Shown here one piece after another: positions 38,390 through 50,300 of a stretch of 64,000 nucleotides of DNA. Each line of letters starts with the position of its first letter. The stretch's first letter is position 1. The stretch is from Brassica napus (Eukaryota > Streptophyta > Magnoliopsida > Brassicales > Brassicaceae). The position numbers and the translations under genes are program-made. The DNA lies in the NCBI RefSeq assembly GCF_020379485.1, contig NC_063450.1, positions 52,661,374 to 52,725,373 of the forward strand, given 5' to 3'. Under the pieces are notes generated by a model. The model was not told where the DNA came from. It made no database searches and worked only from the letters and a program-made list of their open reading frames with translations.

Positions 38390-39682
38390 ATTCTTAAAAA
38401 AAATCTACAATTTTGATTAAAATTGAATGAAATAATATATAGTTCATTTTTAACATATGCATTCATTTTATTTCATCTATTTTTAATTTCTAATTTTATT
38501 TCATGGTTACCAGCCTCTTATATACATGCAGATAGAAGAAACCTTTTAAAGAGTTCAGCTACGCGACGGAGACGCCAGAGGCGGAGCAAGTTAAGGAAGC
38601 CGAAAGCTTGGCCTCGTCCGATATTTCCGGTAATCGCTTTATAAATGAACTGAATCGGTAACGTTGATAAGACGTCCATCACAAAGGCCACGCTCTTCAA
38701 GTACCTGATCATTGTTTCACATGCATGTTATATACTTTCTCATTAAATATTTTATTATATTACTGAATGGTGTAACTGTTACCGTCTGGCGATGAGCTTG
38801 TGGTCGTCGACGATGAGGTAAGTAGAAGTATCCAAGTAGGCAACGAAAAAAGTGAGGACGATATCGACGGCGAAGAAAAAGTCAACGACGAGATCAATGG
38901 TCGGAATAGCTCCATCAGCAGCTTTCTCGAAAGCTAACTCGAAGAGAGATGCCCATGCCGAATAACCCACCAAAATCACCAAAAGCAATTCCCACAACCT
39001 GCCATTTTTATATAAATATTACTCTATTTTGTTATTATTATGACATGATTATTAATTTTGGAAGTGATTTAAATATCAGTACACCTGACACATTCGTAGA
39101 AGTTATGCGGATTGCTTCGTTATCAAAAATTCGAAATTGACATATAGGTGTGGCGGTATATCTTTTAAAATTAAATCAGGAAAACCCGTTCTTTTATAGA
39201 TGAGTTTATTCAAAAGAAAAATGAATATCAAAGTTATAAGCTATATAAATGAAGATCTAAAGATTGTAGATTACTAATTTACATAATCAATATACAATTT
39301 CTAGTTTAATCGTATTTTTCTCTAAGTGTTTTGTCTTTTTATGTTTGATTCATATTTGTTTACAACATAAGGTCTCATCATTTCGTATACATAATTAGTG
39401 TTACTGAAAGAATATTGCAAGGGATAACCTGTAACGACGATCATAAGGAAGAACGATGAAAGATTTGGAAGAAGGGTTATTATCGTTTTCGATGACTGTC
39501 CCAAACGCAGGCAAGAGACTGCTTGAAACGGACGTTATGTTCCCCACATCTTTGCTCGACCTTCTTCTGAACAGTAAAGATAACGGTGATCTCTCTTCCG
39601 ACGTCCCTAACGCCGTGGAAGACCTACCTCTTCTCAATAACAACGGTACCGGCGATCTCGCCTCTGAAGTCGTCATGGACAT
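35897..39682 (-). CDS. KC1: Shaker-type K+ channel regulatory subunit KC1
   Basis: Thirteen exons: 39682-39429, 38998-38783, 38704-38543, 38101-38044, 37963-37646, 37559-37320, 37231-37133, 37064-37032, 36924-36739, 36625-36548, about 36448-36385, 36264-36121, 36000-35897; about 651 aa. Order: basic N-terminus [21 protein letters not shown]1-S6 with the S4 [15 protein letters not shown], pore [10 protein letters not shown]-linker, cyclic-nucleotide-binding-like domain ([20 protein letters not shown]) and a terminal KHA domain (DGAHVEQ...[10 protein letters not shown]). KC1 does not form channels alone but assembles with AKT1/KAT subunits and shifts their gating; this is family knowledge. The N-terminus was set at ATG 39682 because [11 protein letters not shown] matches the family start. 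Exon 11 needs the acceptor 'ccagacag' to stay in frame (see findings). Arabidopsis counterpart: At4g32650, from memory. Confidence 0.93.
38341..38386. repeat. (TA)23 microsatellite in a KC1 intron
   Basis: Twenty-three uninterrupted TA units lie in the intron between exons 3 and 4 of the channel gene. It is likely to be polymorphic. No regulatory role is implied. Confidence 0.97.
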
Positions 39683-39879
39683 TCTTTCTCTCCTTCTTCT
39701 TATCCCTCTTTCACGCTTGGTTTTGCCTCTCACTCTATCTTATCATTTATATTATTGTTTCCTTTGTTACTTTTTAGATTATACAACTTTACAAGAAGGT
39801 GGTGAGCGAGTTGCGTTGACTTTATATACTTTTGTTTTACCTAATAATGTGTGGGAACATAACTTTTGTAACCAGTTAA

Positions 39880-41790
39880 TATTGCTAAACCTAAAACACT
39901 ACAACATTACCATTTAATGAATTAAGAGTTGATTGATCGCTGCTATGTTAGCATTATGGAAAACTCTAAAAAGATTTTGTAACATTTTTTGCTTATTTTT
40001 CTAAATTATTACATGTATATTCTCATGTAGTCATGTGTGTATTTAATGCGAAAAACGGTGTAACGATATAATCGAGGTCTACATTCTACAATACAGCTAG
40101 AGAGGATAATGTTTTCGTACGAAAAATTAGTATTTAAAGTTTTGAGATTCTCAAAGTCAAATCTTGACGTAGTTTTTTGCTTTATTAGAACGATGTCATC
40201 TGACAAAAATAGTAATGTTGAAAACAATGCCAACAATAGTAAATATATACTATTAAAATAAGATGCACTATGTATTTTTTAAGTACATGATGTTTTTTAG
40301 CTTTTTGTCACATTAATCGTGAGTAAACAGGTCTGAATTACATGACCGAGCCACTTATCACGTTGACAAGTGAAGTTTCAATAAATGAAAGTGTTAACTG
40401 TGACTGTAACTGGAGAGACTTAGAGAGGTTATGTTGTGTGTTCATCGCCGGGTGAGAACAAAAGCAACATACAAATGGTATCAATGTGTCAGGCGTATGA
40501 ATAGATGCGGCTAATGGCTAGAAGCGAACGTGAAGATTGTTTCTCCATATTGCATAAAATATCTTAGTGTACAAATAATTTAGTCGCATAAATAATATAT
40601 GAAAAAATAAATAGGCAAAACTTAACTATGCCAAATCTAACCCGACTTGTTGAGTGTTACTATTGCTAAACCTAAAGCATTACAACATTACCATCTAATC
40701 AAAAGTTGATTGATCGCTACTATGTTAGCATTATATATGGAAGCTCTTAGATTTTGTAACGTTTCTAAAATTTCACCTCTATTCACGTCTCATATGTATG
40801 TTTAATGCGACAAGGGGTGTAATGATATAATCGATGTCTACAATACAGCTAGAGGATAATGAACTTTTTAGTACATAACATATTTTAAGTAGGGTTGAGC
40901 ATTTTATCCGTTAAATTTGATTTAATCCGTTATTTTTTTCGATTCAATCCGAAAAATCTGGATATCTATAAAGTTTCAGAGCAAAGTAAATAATAAAAAT
41001 TAATATCCGTTAAAAATGAAGCAACTCACAAATAATAAAATTAAGAAGTGGATATATGATCCGCTTCGACCAATATATAAATACATACATATATATATAT
41101 ATTGATCAAATGTAGATTTTTAAATGTATGAGTTTATATAATTGTTATTTTAACATATGATTTAATAAATTCTATTCACATTATTACTTATAAAAGTATT
41201 AAATCAAAAAAGAAAAGAAAAAATGTATGATCTATATAACTTTTTCTTAAGTTTGTCTTTTTAAAATCTAATTTTAAAATTTACAAACATATAGTTTCAC
41301 TGCTTCTTTTATTTTATATTTTATATATCATGTAAAAATATTTCAAAGAACAAATTTATCTTGATTTTTTTAGATTATCTGTAAAACAGAAAGATATATC
41401 CGTAAGTATCGTAAATATCTGCAAATATCAACATATTTTTCGAATATCCGTATTTTTCCAAAGCAAAGCAAATCGAAAATTGATATCCATAACATATGAA
41501 ATAAACCACAAATATCTCCAAGAATCCGAAAACCTGGATATCTGATCCGTGTCCTGCCCTAATTTTATGCATCGAAGTTGAAATACTGATATTCTCAAAA
41601 GTCAATTCTTGATGTAGTTTTTCTTTGTTTCTATTAGATCGTTGACACATGACAAAAATAATAATGTTGAAAACCATGCCAACAGTAGTAATAAATATAT
41701 TAATAAAATACGAGACACTTGTAGCATTTTTGGGGCAATATGTCTTGGTAACAACTTAACAAGTAAAGTGTCGAATTGATCATATGGAAA
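39880..41790. repeat. segmental tandem duplication, second copy interrupted
   Basis: Copy 1 (about 39880-40255) contains 'ctatgttagcattat', 'gtgtaacgatataatcga', 'cagctagagaggataatg' and then 'agtaatgttgaaaacaatgc'. Copy 2 has the first three in order at 40663-40862 and the last at about 41660, after a 672-bp insertion. A different 240-bp stretch (about 40270-40650) separates the copies. Ends are approximate and no gene was recognised in either copy. Confidence 0.7.
40890..41561. mobile_element. hAT-like MITE splitting the duplicated segment
   Basis: The element starts TAGGGTTGAGCA and ends GTCCTGCCCTA, whose complement begins TAGGGCAGGAC, giving short imperfect inverted ends. It is flanked by attttaag (40882-40889) and attttatg (41562-41569), 7 of 8 bases identical. 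The interior is AT-rich with 'gatatccgtt'-like motifs and non-coding. The interrupted neighbour repeat confirms that it is an insertion. Confidence 0.65.
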
Positions 41791-41799
41791 ATCTACTAT

Positions 41800-43250
41800 A
41801 CAAAAATAAACCAGATGCAACAATCCTTTGTCATTGACGATTCTTCTCTACTATGACTCTCTTCTTCTTTTCACTGGTTCAACTTTTTTTTTGGTCAGGT
41901 TTCAAATTTCTCCATACTAAAGGAGTAAAGATGAGTTTTGGCAAGAAGATCATCAATTCTCGTCATCAGTTATGGACTCGTGTTTGCTCTTCTGTACTCC
42001 CAAAAAGATATTTATGAAGTGTCAAAAGATTTTGAAAAAGGAATTAAACCCAGATTTGGAGGATCATTAATTAATGAACGTTTCAACCAAATTTCCACTG
42101 TCCATTAGTAAACAGATAATAAAATCTGGATTATATTCTTTTTGTAGTGTCAAGTGATCTTACACTCCTCCACGTGGGTCCACCCATGAGTTCAACGAAA
42201 AGTGGCCTATACTGCTCCGATTACAAATACTTGTGTGAATTATATACAGCCCCATTTACACCCTTAATTTTACTGACATGCATTGATTAAATTATATACA
42301 CAAAAGCTTCATTCGAATAAAACGACGATTCTTTATTTTCGAAAACTAAGCTTTTAATACATAAAAACATTTGTATTCTTATCATTTTTTTTTAGATTAC
42401 ATGCCACTAATTTCCAGACAAAACAGCCTTCCTTTTATTTGGAGTTTGTGTCACTTTGAGATACCGTGGATTAGGGGTGACATATTTTACAAACCGAGTT
42501 TGACCATTTTAAACCGGATTAAAATCAGAACCAATTTATGAAGTAATCCAAACATAATGATATTCCTATACCAAATTTTCCAAACCAAAACTGAATCAAA
42601 CTCAAATTTTATGAAATGAAAAGGGAATTTAAAAAAAATCTAAAGTTGATCTTTTAACTATATATACATATGAATATACTAAAAATGCAAATATTTATTA
42701 TATTGCTAAACATTGAGTTATATTAATTAATCAGTTACATACATATAGTGTCAATTTAAATAGTGTTTATCAGGTAAAATCTGAAAAAAATATCTTTAAT
42801 CATTACTTTGGATTTACAAGTATATTAAGGTAAAGAGCTAATTAAGTGCATTCATCAGATCGTCTGTGAAGTAACATCAATTGTTTCTTCTTACTTTGTG
42901 TTCAGTTTTGTTTCTGTGTCCTAATTGAAGACAAAGAATGACTTGTTCAAGCTTATTTCTTCTAACGTACACTACTTGCAATCTAGTCCGGTCCATGTAG
43001 ACAATGTTGTCACTGAAATAAACACGCCAGCAAACTTTACTAAAAACTTAGAAAAAGAAGAGAATAGTTCAAGCTTTATTCATGTTTTGATAAAGTTCTA
43101 CCCAAATGGGTATCCTAATCAGAAGAGCAAGACTCACCAAGGACGTCCATCACGATCACATCTGTAAATACGTGGATACATCAAGCAAATGGGTAATAGA
43201 CGGTAGTGTAAATGTAATTAGCCTATAGATAAACATCAAAAACGATCATT
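41800..43250. other. intergenic DNA, no gene recognised
   Basis: The stretch is AT-rich with short 'aaaccggat'-type repeat motifs near 42490-42600. A 92-codon open frame at about 42925-43167 encodes a region with FYPNGYPNQKSKTHQGRP but matches no family I recognise, and may be transposon debris. Confidence 0.35.
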
Positions 43251-43499
43251 CACAATCAATGGTTCTAAGAGCAATCCCATTGGGGGTAGTAGTGGATATT
43301 AGGAGATCTCGGGGATTACGAGAACACCTGGATATATTCTCATGTAACTATTATGACAGTTAGCATTAATGTATAAGTTAGATTTACTATTCTATAATGT
43401 AAAGAATTTGGTAGACAAGTGATATATCTTTATAAATAAGCATATTGGCTAAGTTAACGAGAGAGAAACTATTACACTACTTAGGTTTTCTCCGAACCT

Positions 43500-43629
43500 G
43501 GCTCTGATACCATGATAAGTTTTTTCGGCTTCAAACTTAAAATCAATTAGCGGTAAATAGAGTGATCCAAGTCCCTTATATATTACTCAAATCTTTTACA
43601 TATTTCAATGTGAAATCTTGTGTCCAACA
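43500..43629 (-). repeat. TRIM-like LTR with adjacent primer binding site
   Basis: On the minus strand a 117-bp block (43513-43629) starts TGTTGGACAC and ends TTATCA. It is followed at once by TGGTATCAGAGCC (43512-43500), the primer binding site complementary to initiator Met tRNA. Short LTRs of this size with that site are typical of Brassicaceae TRIM elements. A partner LTR was not found to the left, so only one end seems to remain. Confidence 0.65.
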
Positions 43630-44394
43630 GTGGACCAATGAGTGAATTTTAATAGGTCAAATTATGTACTTAAAAGAAAATAAAGAAAAGGTTTCATCTA
43701 TGGATTTCAGACCGTGAGAAACGTTAGTAACAGAGCAACCAAATTTTTCAAAGCTTTTGTGAACAAACAATATTTATACATATTTAAGGGGTGTTATGTG
43801 ACATCTCATTTGTCTATTTGAGTCCATTACTGATTGGGAAGTTTTCTAAACATATATATTGATGAGTTTGTCATCATAATTTTCATCAATTATATTTACA
43901 TTGAATTGAAGTCTCTGAGACTTTCACATTATTTTTCAACTTTTTGAGGGATTCTTTAACTAAAGTTAATATAACCGGTGAAAAACTATAAAGAGTCATT
44001 TACCGATGCAAATGACCTAAAGTGTAAACATGTATTAATATTTATATTTTACTATGCAATTTTCAAAATCAAAATTATATATTCAAAAAAAAAAATCTGA
44101 AAATTATAAGAATCTTTTTTAAAGTATCTCAAATGATTTTGAGATTCCCAATGACACACTTTATAAATATGCATTAGTTACTGATAAACTCAAAAACATG
44201 AATTAGTTCAAGCTTCAGATCTCTTTTTAAATTAATCGATAAAGTTTTCCCTTGGAAGAGTCAGAACAATGAGGTCTTAATCAAAATAAAATATAAAATC
44301 CAAATTTTATAATACAAAAATATTAATAATAATAATAATACAATAAGAAAAAGATAATCTAATTTGTATCGTTGTATTGGAAAAAAATTCTAAT

Positions 44395-44600
44395 TAATAT
44401 GATGTGTATCGTTGTATAAGCAAAATATAAGCAAGAAACACTATCTTTTTCTTACTCTATTGTTAGCATGATGTGTATCTTTGTATAAGCAAAATATAAG
44501 CAAAAAACACTAATTGTCTTTTTTTCTTATTTTATTATTAGCATGATATGTATTGGTGTAGGGGAAGCTTCTCTCTCTCTCTTTCTCTCTCTGTTTTGTT
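44395..44600. repeat. short imperfect tandem repeats and CT tract
   Basis: The phrase 'tataagcaaaatataagca' occurs twice, about 70 bp apart (near 44416 and 44487), each followed by 'acacta' and a T-rich stretch ending 'ttagcatgat'. A CT microsatellite follows at about 44571-44593. No gene is evident. Confidence 0.6.
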
Positions 44601-45430
44601 ACTCATATTTCCTCTGTTTTTTCCTTTCTCTCTTATAAATATTATTAAAGTAAAATATAATATAAATTTAACCATAGTATTATTGTTAATTTTTTTAATT
44701 ACTTTCAAGATAATGATAAATTATTAGCTAAATCATAAAAATATTTATTATTAAAATTATAATTGAAAATAAAATATAATTAAACCTAAAATTATGGAAA
44801 ATATGACAAATTAGCAAATTCACTTTTAAAATAATATTTATTGCTAATACTATATATCTATATTTTGCTAATATTTACTATTTTGATAATCATAAGCAAA
44901 TTCACTTCTCAAATCAGCAAATCAACACTATATATATTATTTACTATTTATTATTTTTTGCTAATATTTTGCTCATATTTTGCCAAATATTGATTTGGCT
45001 ATTAATTAATCAATCAATTATTGATAAACATTTAGTGTTGAAAATAGAAAATATTGTTTAATCAGTACAATCTATAAATATGTACCGAATTTATCTTTAA
45101 TTATTATCGTGTTGGATTTGAAGTAATGAGTGTTGTGGGCTATATTTTAAATGGGCTCAATTAATTTTTTTTTTAACTATTTTGAAATTGAGTTGGAGAA
45201 CAAAGTGACACCACAAGAAAATCAAATCTTATGGACTTATAGCAAAGTACTAGTGTCTAATGCAATATAAAACTAAAACAAAGGATCAAAAGTAGAAAAA
45301 TAAAATAGAAATCATAAGAATTATAGAGAAAAAAATAAAACTTGATCAAAAATTATTAAGCAAAAGAAAAAGAAAACTAAAAAAATTATTAATAGTAATT
45401 AGATAAAAATATGTTTCATTCATTAGTACA

Positions 45431-45940
45431 TCAGTATTCCCAACGGAACACCGATGATAGGTGGAGCAGCCAGATCGTGTGGTGGAGCCGACGGTGAGGG
45501 AAGCATGAGATGAGGAAAGGCGCAGTAATCTGGAATGGAGCAGGATGATGAGGAAGCATGTTTGCGTATCGGTTATTGAGAATCCAAGTCACCGTTGCGA
45601 GGTTAGGAGCTGACTTGTTCATTTTGAGTCTAGCTCTGTGCTCTCTCGTCGCCATGAATAGAGGGAAGACGAGAGTTAACACAATTTTGGAGCACGGGTT
45701 TTGGATCACCTCCTCGGTGAAAGCAATCGTGATGGAAATCAAACTGTCTAAGGCTCCGAAATCGTTAAACCGCATTTTCCGTTTGAGTACAGTGATGACG
45801 TGGTAAATCACGAAGAAGAACCCAACCGTAGCGAGCCAGTCGGCTAGATGCGACGCTCCTTCCGCTATTTTAGCTAGATTCTTCGCCAACGCTACCACCA
45901 CCCATTGTAGAATGGGCCGAATATTTTTTAGAATACTCAT
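45431..45940 (-). CDS. unknown small protein with hydrophobic segments
   Basis: A single 169-codon frame opens with ATG at 45940. Residues 30-55 (ASHLADWLATVGFFFVIYHV) and about 85-105 (CSKIVLTLVFPLFM) are hydrophobic and could span membranes. They are followed by the charged motif ATREHRARLK and TWILNN. The tail (PHHPAPFQ onward) is rich in His, Pro and Leu. I do not recognise the family. Relics with the same TREHR and WILNN motifs lie near 1.9 and 2.7 kb, so it is a dispersed family, perhaps restricted to Brassicaceae. The coding status is supported by the paralogous relics and the conserved spacing, not by a known domain. Confidence 0.55.
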   Translation of the reverse strand: MSILKNIRPILQWVVVALAKNLAKIAEGASHLADWLATVGFFFVIYHVITVLKRKMRFNDFGALDSLISITIAFTEEVIQNPCSKIVLTLVFPLFMATREHRARLKMNKSAPNLATVTWILNNRYANMLPHHPAPFQITAPFLISCFPHRRLHHTIWLLHLSSVFRWEY

Positions 45941-46042
45941 TGTAGTATGGGAAATTGAGATGAAATGGGAAATGGAAGAAGCTTCTAATTTATACAGAAA
46001 AATTACTTTTGAGTAGTTCGTTAGTTAGCATTGCGTTAGTTT

Positions 46043-46330
46043 ACATGCTTTTACCTAACACATCAGTCTAGTTCATTGATATATCTTCTTGTTGGAACGT
46101 GCCATTCTAAGCACATTGCATCTACTTATTTAAGCTGTCTTTGTCAAAGATTATAGTCTTATCACTGGTGCTAGCTCTCCAATAATTTAGTTTAGTAAGT
46201 CAAAGATTGGTAAGTCAAGTGCCAAATTCTGTTTCTTTCTTGTCCTAGTTTAGTTTTCCAAGGAACTTAAGGATCATACCAATGTTATGTTTTAGCTGCC
46301 GTACTGTATGTTTGTAGTCAATATGGTAAA
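46043..46330 (+). repeat. rearranged copies of two MYB3R1 introns
   Basis: 46043-46193 matches 50155-50300, the intron after MYB3R1 exon 7, sharing 'cttcttgttggaacgtgcc' and 'ttatttaagctgtctttgt'. Immediately next, 46193-46330 matches 47800-47895, the start of the intron after exon 3, sharing 'attggtaagtcaag' and 'tgtttgtagtc'-like text. The two pieces are joined in reverse order relative to the gene, with no exon between them. Both contain scattered substitutions. Confidence 0.75.
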
Positions 46331-46639
46331 ACTTTTAGTTATTATTATCTACCTGTTGTGACTTGTTGTGATGTGCCATAACTAGAAATCAGCAATCAAG
46401 TTTTTAGTGGTTGCTATTTTGCAAGTTTTGTTATTTTGGGAAAGTTTTATCTAGAAAAATACTTATTCAGAAACTAAAAACAAGTACTATTAATTACAGA
46501 AATTGTTCCTCCAACATCACTGATTACTTGAGATGTTTCCTTTAGTTAATAATGAAAAGTTTAGTTTGACTTAGTCCACCACATATTTGTTTGGGTTATT
46601 CTGCATATTTTGAAATGAGAGATAGAGGAGGAGTAAAAT

Positions 46640-47321
46640 AAAATAAATAATATAGGCGTGGAACTTTAATGGGAGAGTAGATAAAATCAACGGCTCAGAT
46701 CATCTAATCTTCCTCTTATGATCGATCTCAATTCAAATTCCGCCTGCCTCTCCATGTTTGATTGAGGAACACCTTTCTCTCTCCTTTCTCCTCTTTATAA
46801 TCGATTTGTCTTCTTCTTCTTCTTCGTCTGGATTCATCGTTTTGATTTATATTCTGGATTTAGTGGATCTGCTGCTTCTTCTACTCTGAGCCTTACTGTG
46901 GATTGATTCAGATGAGAGCATCGTGTCTCCCTCTTCTTAAGGTCTCACCCACACTTCTTCCTGAGTTATAAAAATCCACTCTTTCGAACTTCTCTTGTAG
47001 TTTGTTTCGACAAAGTTCGAAGCTTTGTTGTGTGTTTGGTTGGACCCAATCTCATCACCTGAAGTTAATTTCTGCCTTCTTCAATTTCAATTTGTTGCAT
47101 TTCTTCACCGTTTTGAATTTTAGTTTCTGTGAGTGTTTACGCTTTTCGCTATGTATTGTATCTGTAAGCTCATGCTGATTCTTTGTCGGACTGTGTTTAA
47201 ATTTATGTTTTTTTTTTTTTTTTGTTTCAGATCGTAGGCATTATTGTGCTAGGCTTGTTACGACACCAAAGACACTGGCTTTGGGTTGTGTTGTGTTGTA
47301 TTGTTGTTTCTCTTGCTAAGT
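46640..47321 (+). promoter_or_regulatory. MYB3R1 promoter and 5' leader
   Basis: A CT-rich segment with 'cttcttcttcttcttc' (46808-46826) precedes a likely leader. An upstream ATG at 46911 opens a ten-codon frame (MRASCLPLLK) before a GT, so a leader intron (about 46941-47230) is plausible, with a T run ending in 'tttgtttcag' near 47231. A 'tcaacggctc' motif at 46688 resembles the AACGG core bound by MYB3R proteins. None of this is proven. Confidence 0.35.
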
Positions 47322-50300
47322 ATGAAGAGTGAGATGAAAGCCCCCACTATTCCACAAGAAGGAAGCAAGAAAGGGAGTCACGGGTATTGCTTTTCTTCTT
47401 TCCTTTATTTTTTTCCATTGTTGAGGTTGAATTGCTCGCATTCAACAAGACATTCTCAGGTTAATGTTGCAAAGTCTCTTTGTGATGTGTTGAACACTTT
47501 CATAGGAGGCCATGTGGTCCTGCAAGACGATCCACCAAAGGACAATGGACCGCTGAAGAGGTGAGTTCCTTTGTCTATCTGATTCTTTGATTCTTCATTT
47601 ATTGTGGATTTTCAATCAGAGATGTATCCTGGCACATTTAGTTTGTTGTACAGTTCGATTTAACTAGTTGACATTTGCTATCCTTTGGGTGTACTCAACA
47701 TTTATCTCCATGAACTTTTCTGTTACATTAATCCTGTTTTCCCTGGACCAGGACGAAGTTTTGTGCAAAGCTGTTGAGCGTTTTCAAGGAAAGAACTGGA
47801 AGAAGATTGGTAAGTCAAGTTACCAAATCCTGATTCATTCTTTTCCTAATTTTTAGCAGCCGTGTTTATTTGTAGTCTTTGATGAATATGGTGAAAGCAA
47901 TGTGTGATTTTTATTTGTTTCACCTTTTTCAGCTGAATGTTTTAAAGATCGGACTGATGTCCAGTGTCTTCATAGATGGCAAAAGGTCTTGAACCCAGAG
48001 CTTGTGAAAGGCCCGTGGTCAAAAGAGGTGATTTTTTCTAAATGTCATGAACTGCGTTATATATGCTTTACTCAACTTTTGCTCCTTGTGGTGGTCGTTT
48101 CGGTGTCGTACATGTTAATATCTGTGATGTGTTTCATGACATTTTATTTTTTCGATATTTTCAAAGGAGGATGACACAATAATTGCTCTGGTAGAAAAAT
48201 ATGGGCCAAAGAAATGGTCTACTATTTCTCAGCATTTACCTGGGCGCATAGGAAAGCAATGTAGGGAAAGGTATACACATAATCTCTACTTCCTTTGCAC
48301 TTGTTACTTTGTTTGGTGGTTAGATGCACATAAACAATATTGTGGCTGATGTAGGTGGCATAACCATCTTAACCCTGGCATTAATAAAAATGCATGGACC
48401 CAGGAAGAGGAAGTGACCCTTATTCGTGCACATCAAATTTATGGGAATAAATGGGCAGAGCTAACTAAATTTTTGCCAGGAAGGTAATATAATATGTCTC
48501 TTCCATTTGTAGTGATATGACAGTATTTGCTGACCTGTGTCCTGAAGATTTGTGGTCTCTTATCTTTCCATAGGTCTGACAATTCAATAAAAAATCACTG
48601 GAACAGCTCAGTTAAGAAGAAACTAGATTCATACTACGCATCAGGTCTTTTGGATCAGAGTCAAAGCTCGCCACTCATTCCTATCCAGAACAATTCCATA
48701 GCTTCATCTTCCTCGTGGATGCACAGTAGTGGAGATGAAGGTAATTTCAGGCCAGGGGCTGATGCTGAAGAATCAGAATGCAGCCAGGCTTCAACTGTTT
48801 TCAGTTGTTCACAGTCGACCAATGATTTATTAGATGAGGCTAAACCTGCAAAGGAAGAATTCTACATTCCTGAGCTGCCTTCAGGAACAGAGCAGCAAAT
48901 CTCAAACTCTCCATCTCATGCAGAATCGTACTACCCTTCCTTTGAAGATGTTCTCCCCGAGATTTCTTGTGAAGCAGAATCCTCAAAGGAGTATCAGAAT
49001 CATAATGGTTTAACCGAGGTTAGAACTACCGCAGCTACAGAGGATCACTTGCAGGCTGTATGTAATAATGATAAACAGGACCGTGATCTCGACTGTCCTC
49101 AGTTATTGGGAGATGAAAAAAATGAAGCATGCCAAGCTTTTCAAAATTCAGTCAGATTAACTGATCAACCTTCTATGCCAAACTCGGATACATGTATGCA
49201 TCCACAACCTCAAACTTTGATCACGGACGAGGAGTGCTGTAGGGTTCTTTTCACAAATACTACGGAAGATAGCGGTGTAGCTTCTAATGCGCAAGGTCAG
49301 AACTTGGTTGAACCTCAAAAGGGCAAAGGATCTATTCCAGCTTCTGAAACTGAAAACATTCCAGCTTTATCCTGGCATCCTTCAAACTCTAACGATTCTG
49401 TTCAAGATTGTCACCTTATTGAAGCTACTGCATTAGAACGTAAAGTGGATACAAATGATAGTTTCATCAACACTGATGGACATGTAACTTCCCATGGAAA
49501 AGATGATAATGAAGGTATCCCAGACCAGCTGGAGCCGTCTTATATTCCCAAGGATTCTTTGAAGTTAGTACCTCTGAATAGTTTTACTTCTCCTTCTAGA
49601 GTGAATAAGATTAATTTTCCTGTTAACGACAAGCCAGCTGAAAAAGACAAAGGATCTCTTTGTTATGAACCTCCACGGTTCCCAAGTGCAGATATTCCTT
49701 TCTTCAGCTGTGATCTTGTACCATCTAATAGCGACGTACGGCAAGAGTACAGTCCCTTTGGTATCCGCCAGTTGATGATGAATTGTGCAACTCCATTAAG
49801 GTTATGGGATTCACCTTGTCGTAATAAGAGCCCTGATGTCATGCTTAAAGATGCTGCCAAAAGTTTCAGTGGTACACCATCCATCTTGAAGAAGCGGCAG
49901 CATCGGGACTTGATGTCACCTGTGCTTGATAGGAGAAAAGAAAAATTGCTGAAAAGTGCTGAGGCTTCCTCCTTGGCTAAAGACTTTTCACGCTTAGATG
50001 TTATGCTTAATGGTTGCAGTTCCTCTATTTTGTCTGAACGTCCTGACAATAGAAATGAACATGCTTCCTCTTCTGAAGCCAAAAAGGACCCAAAGGAAAC
50101 CTTGGAGTCAGGAGGAGTAACTTCAGCTAAAATTGTAAGTCCGTCTTTTTTACTCTACATGCTTTAACGTGCACTGTCTGGTTCATTGATATCTCTTCTT
50201 GTTGGAACGTGCCATTCTAAGCATATTGCATCTAGTTATTTAAGCTGTCTTTGTCAAGGATCATAGTCTGATCGCTGGTGCTAGTTCTCCAAAAATTTAA

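Noticed and set aside
49663..50082. 139-codon minus-strand frame in MYB3R1
   Set aside because: It is a shadow of the large coding exon 7, with no domain of its own.
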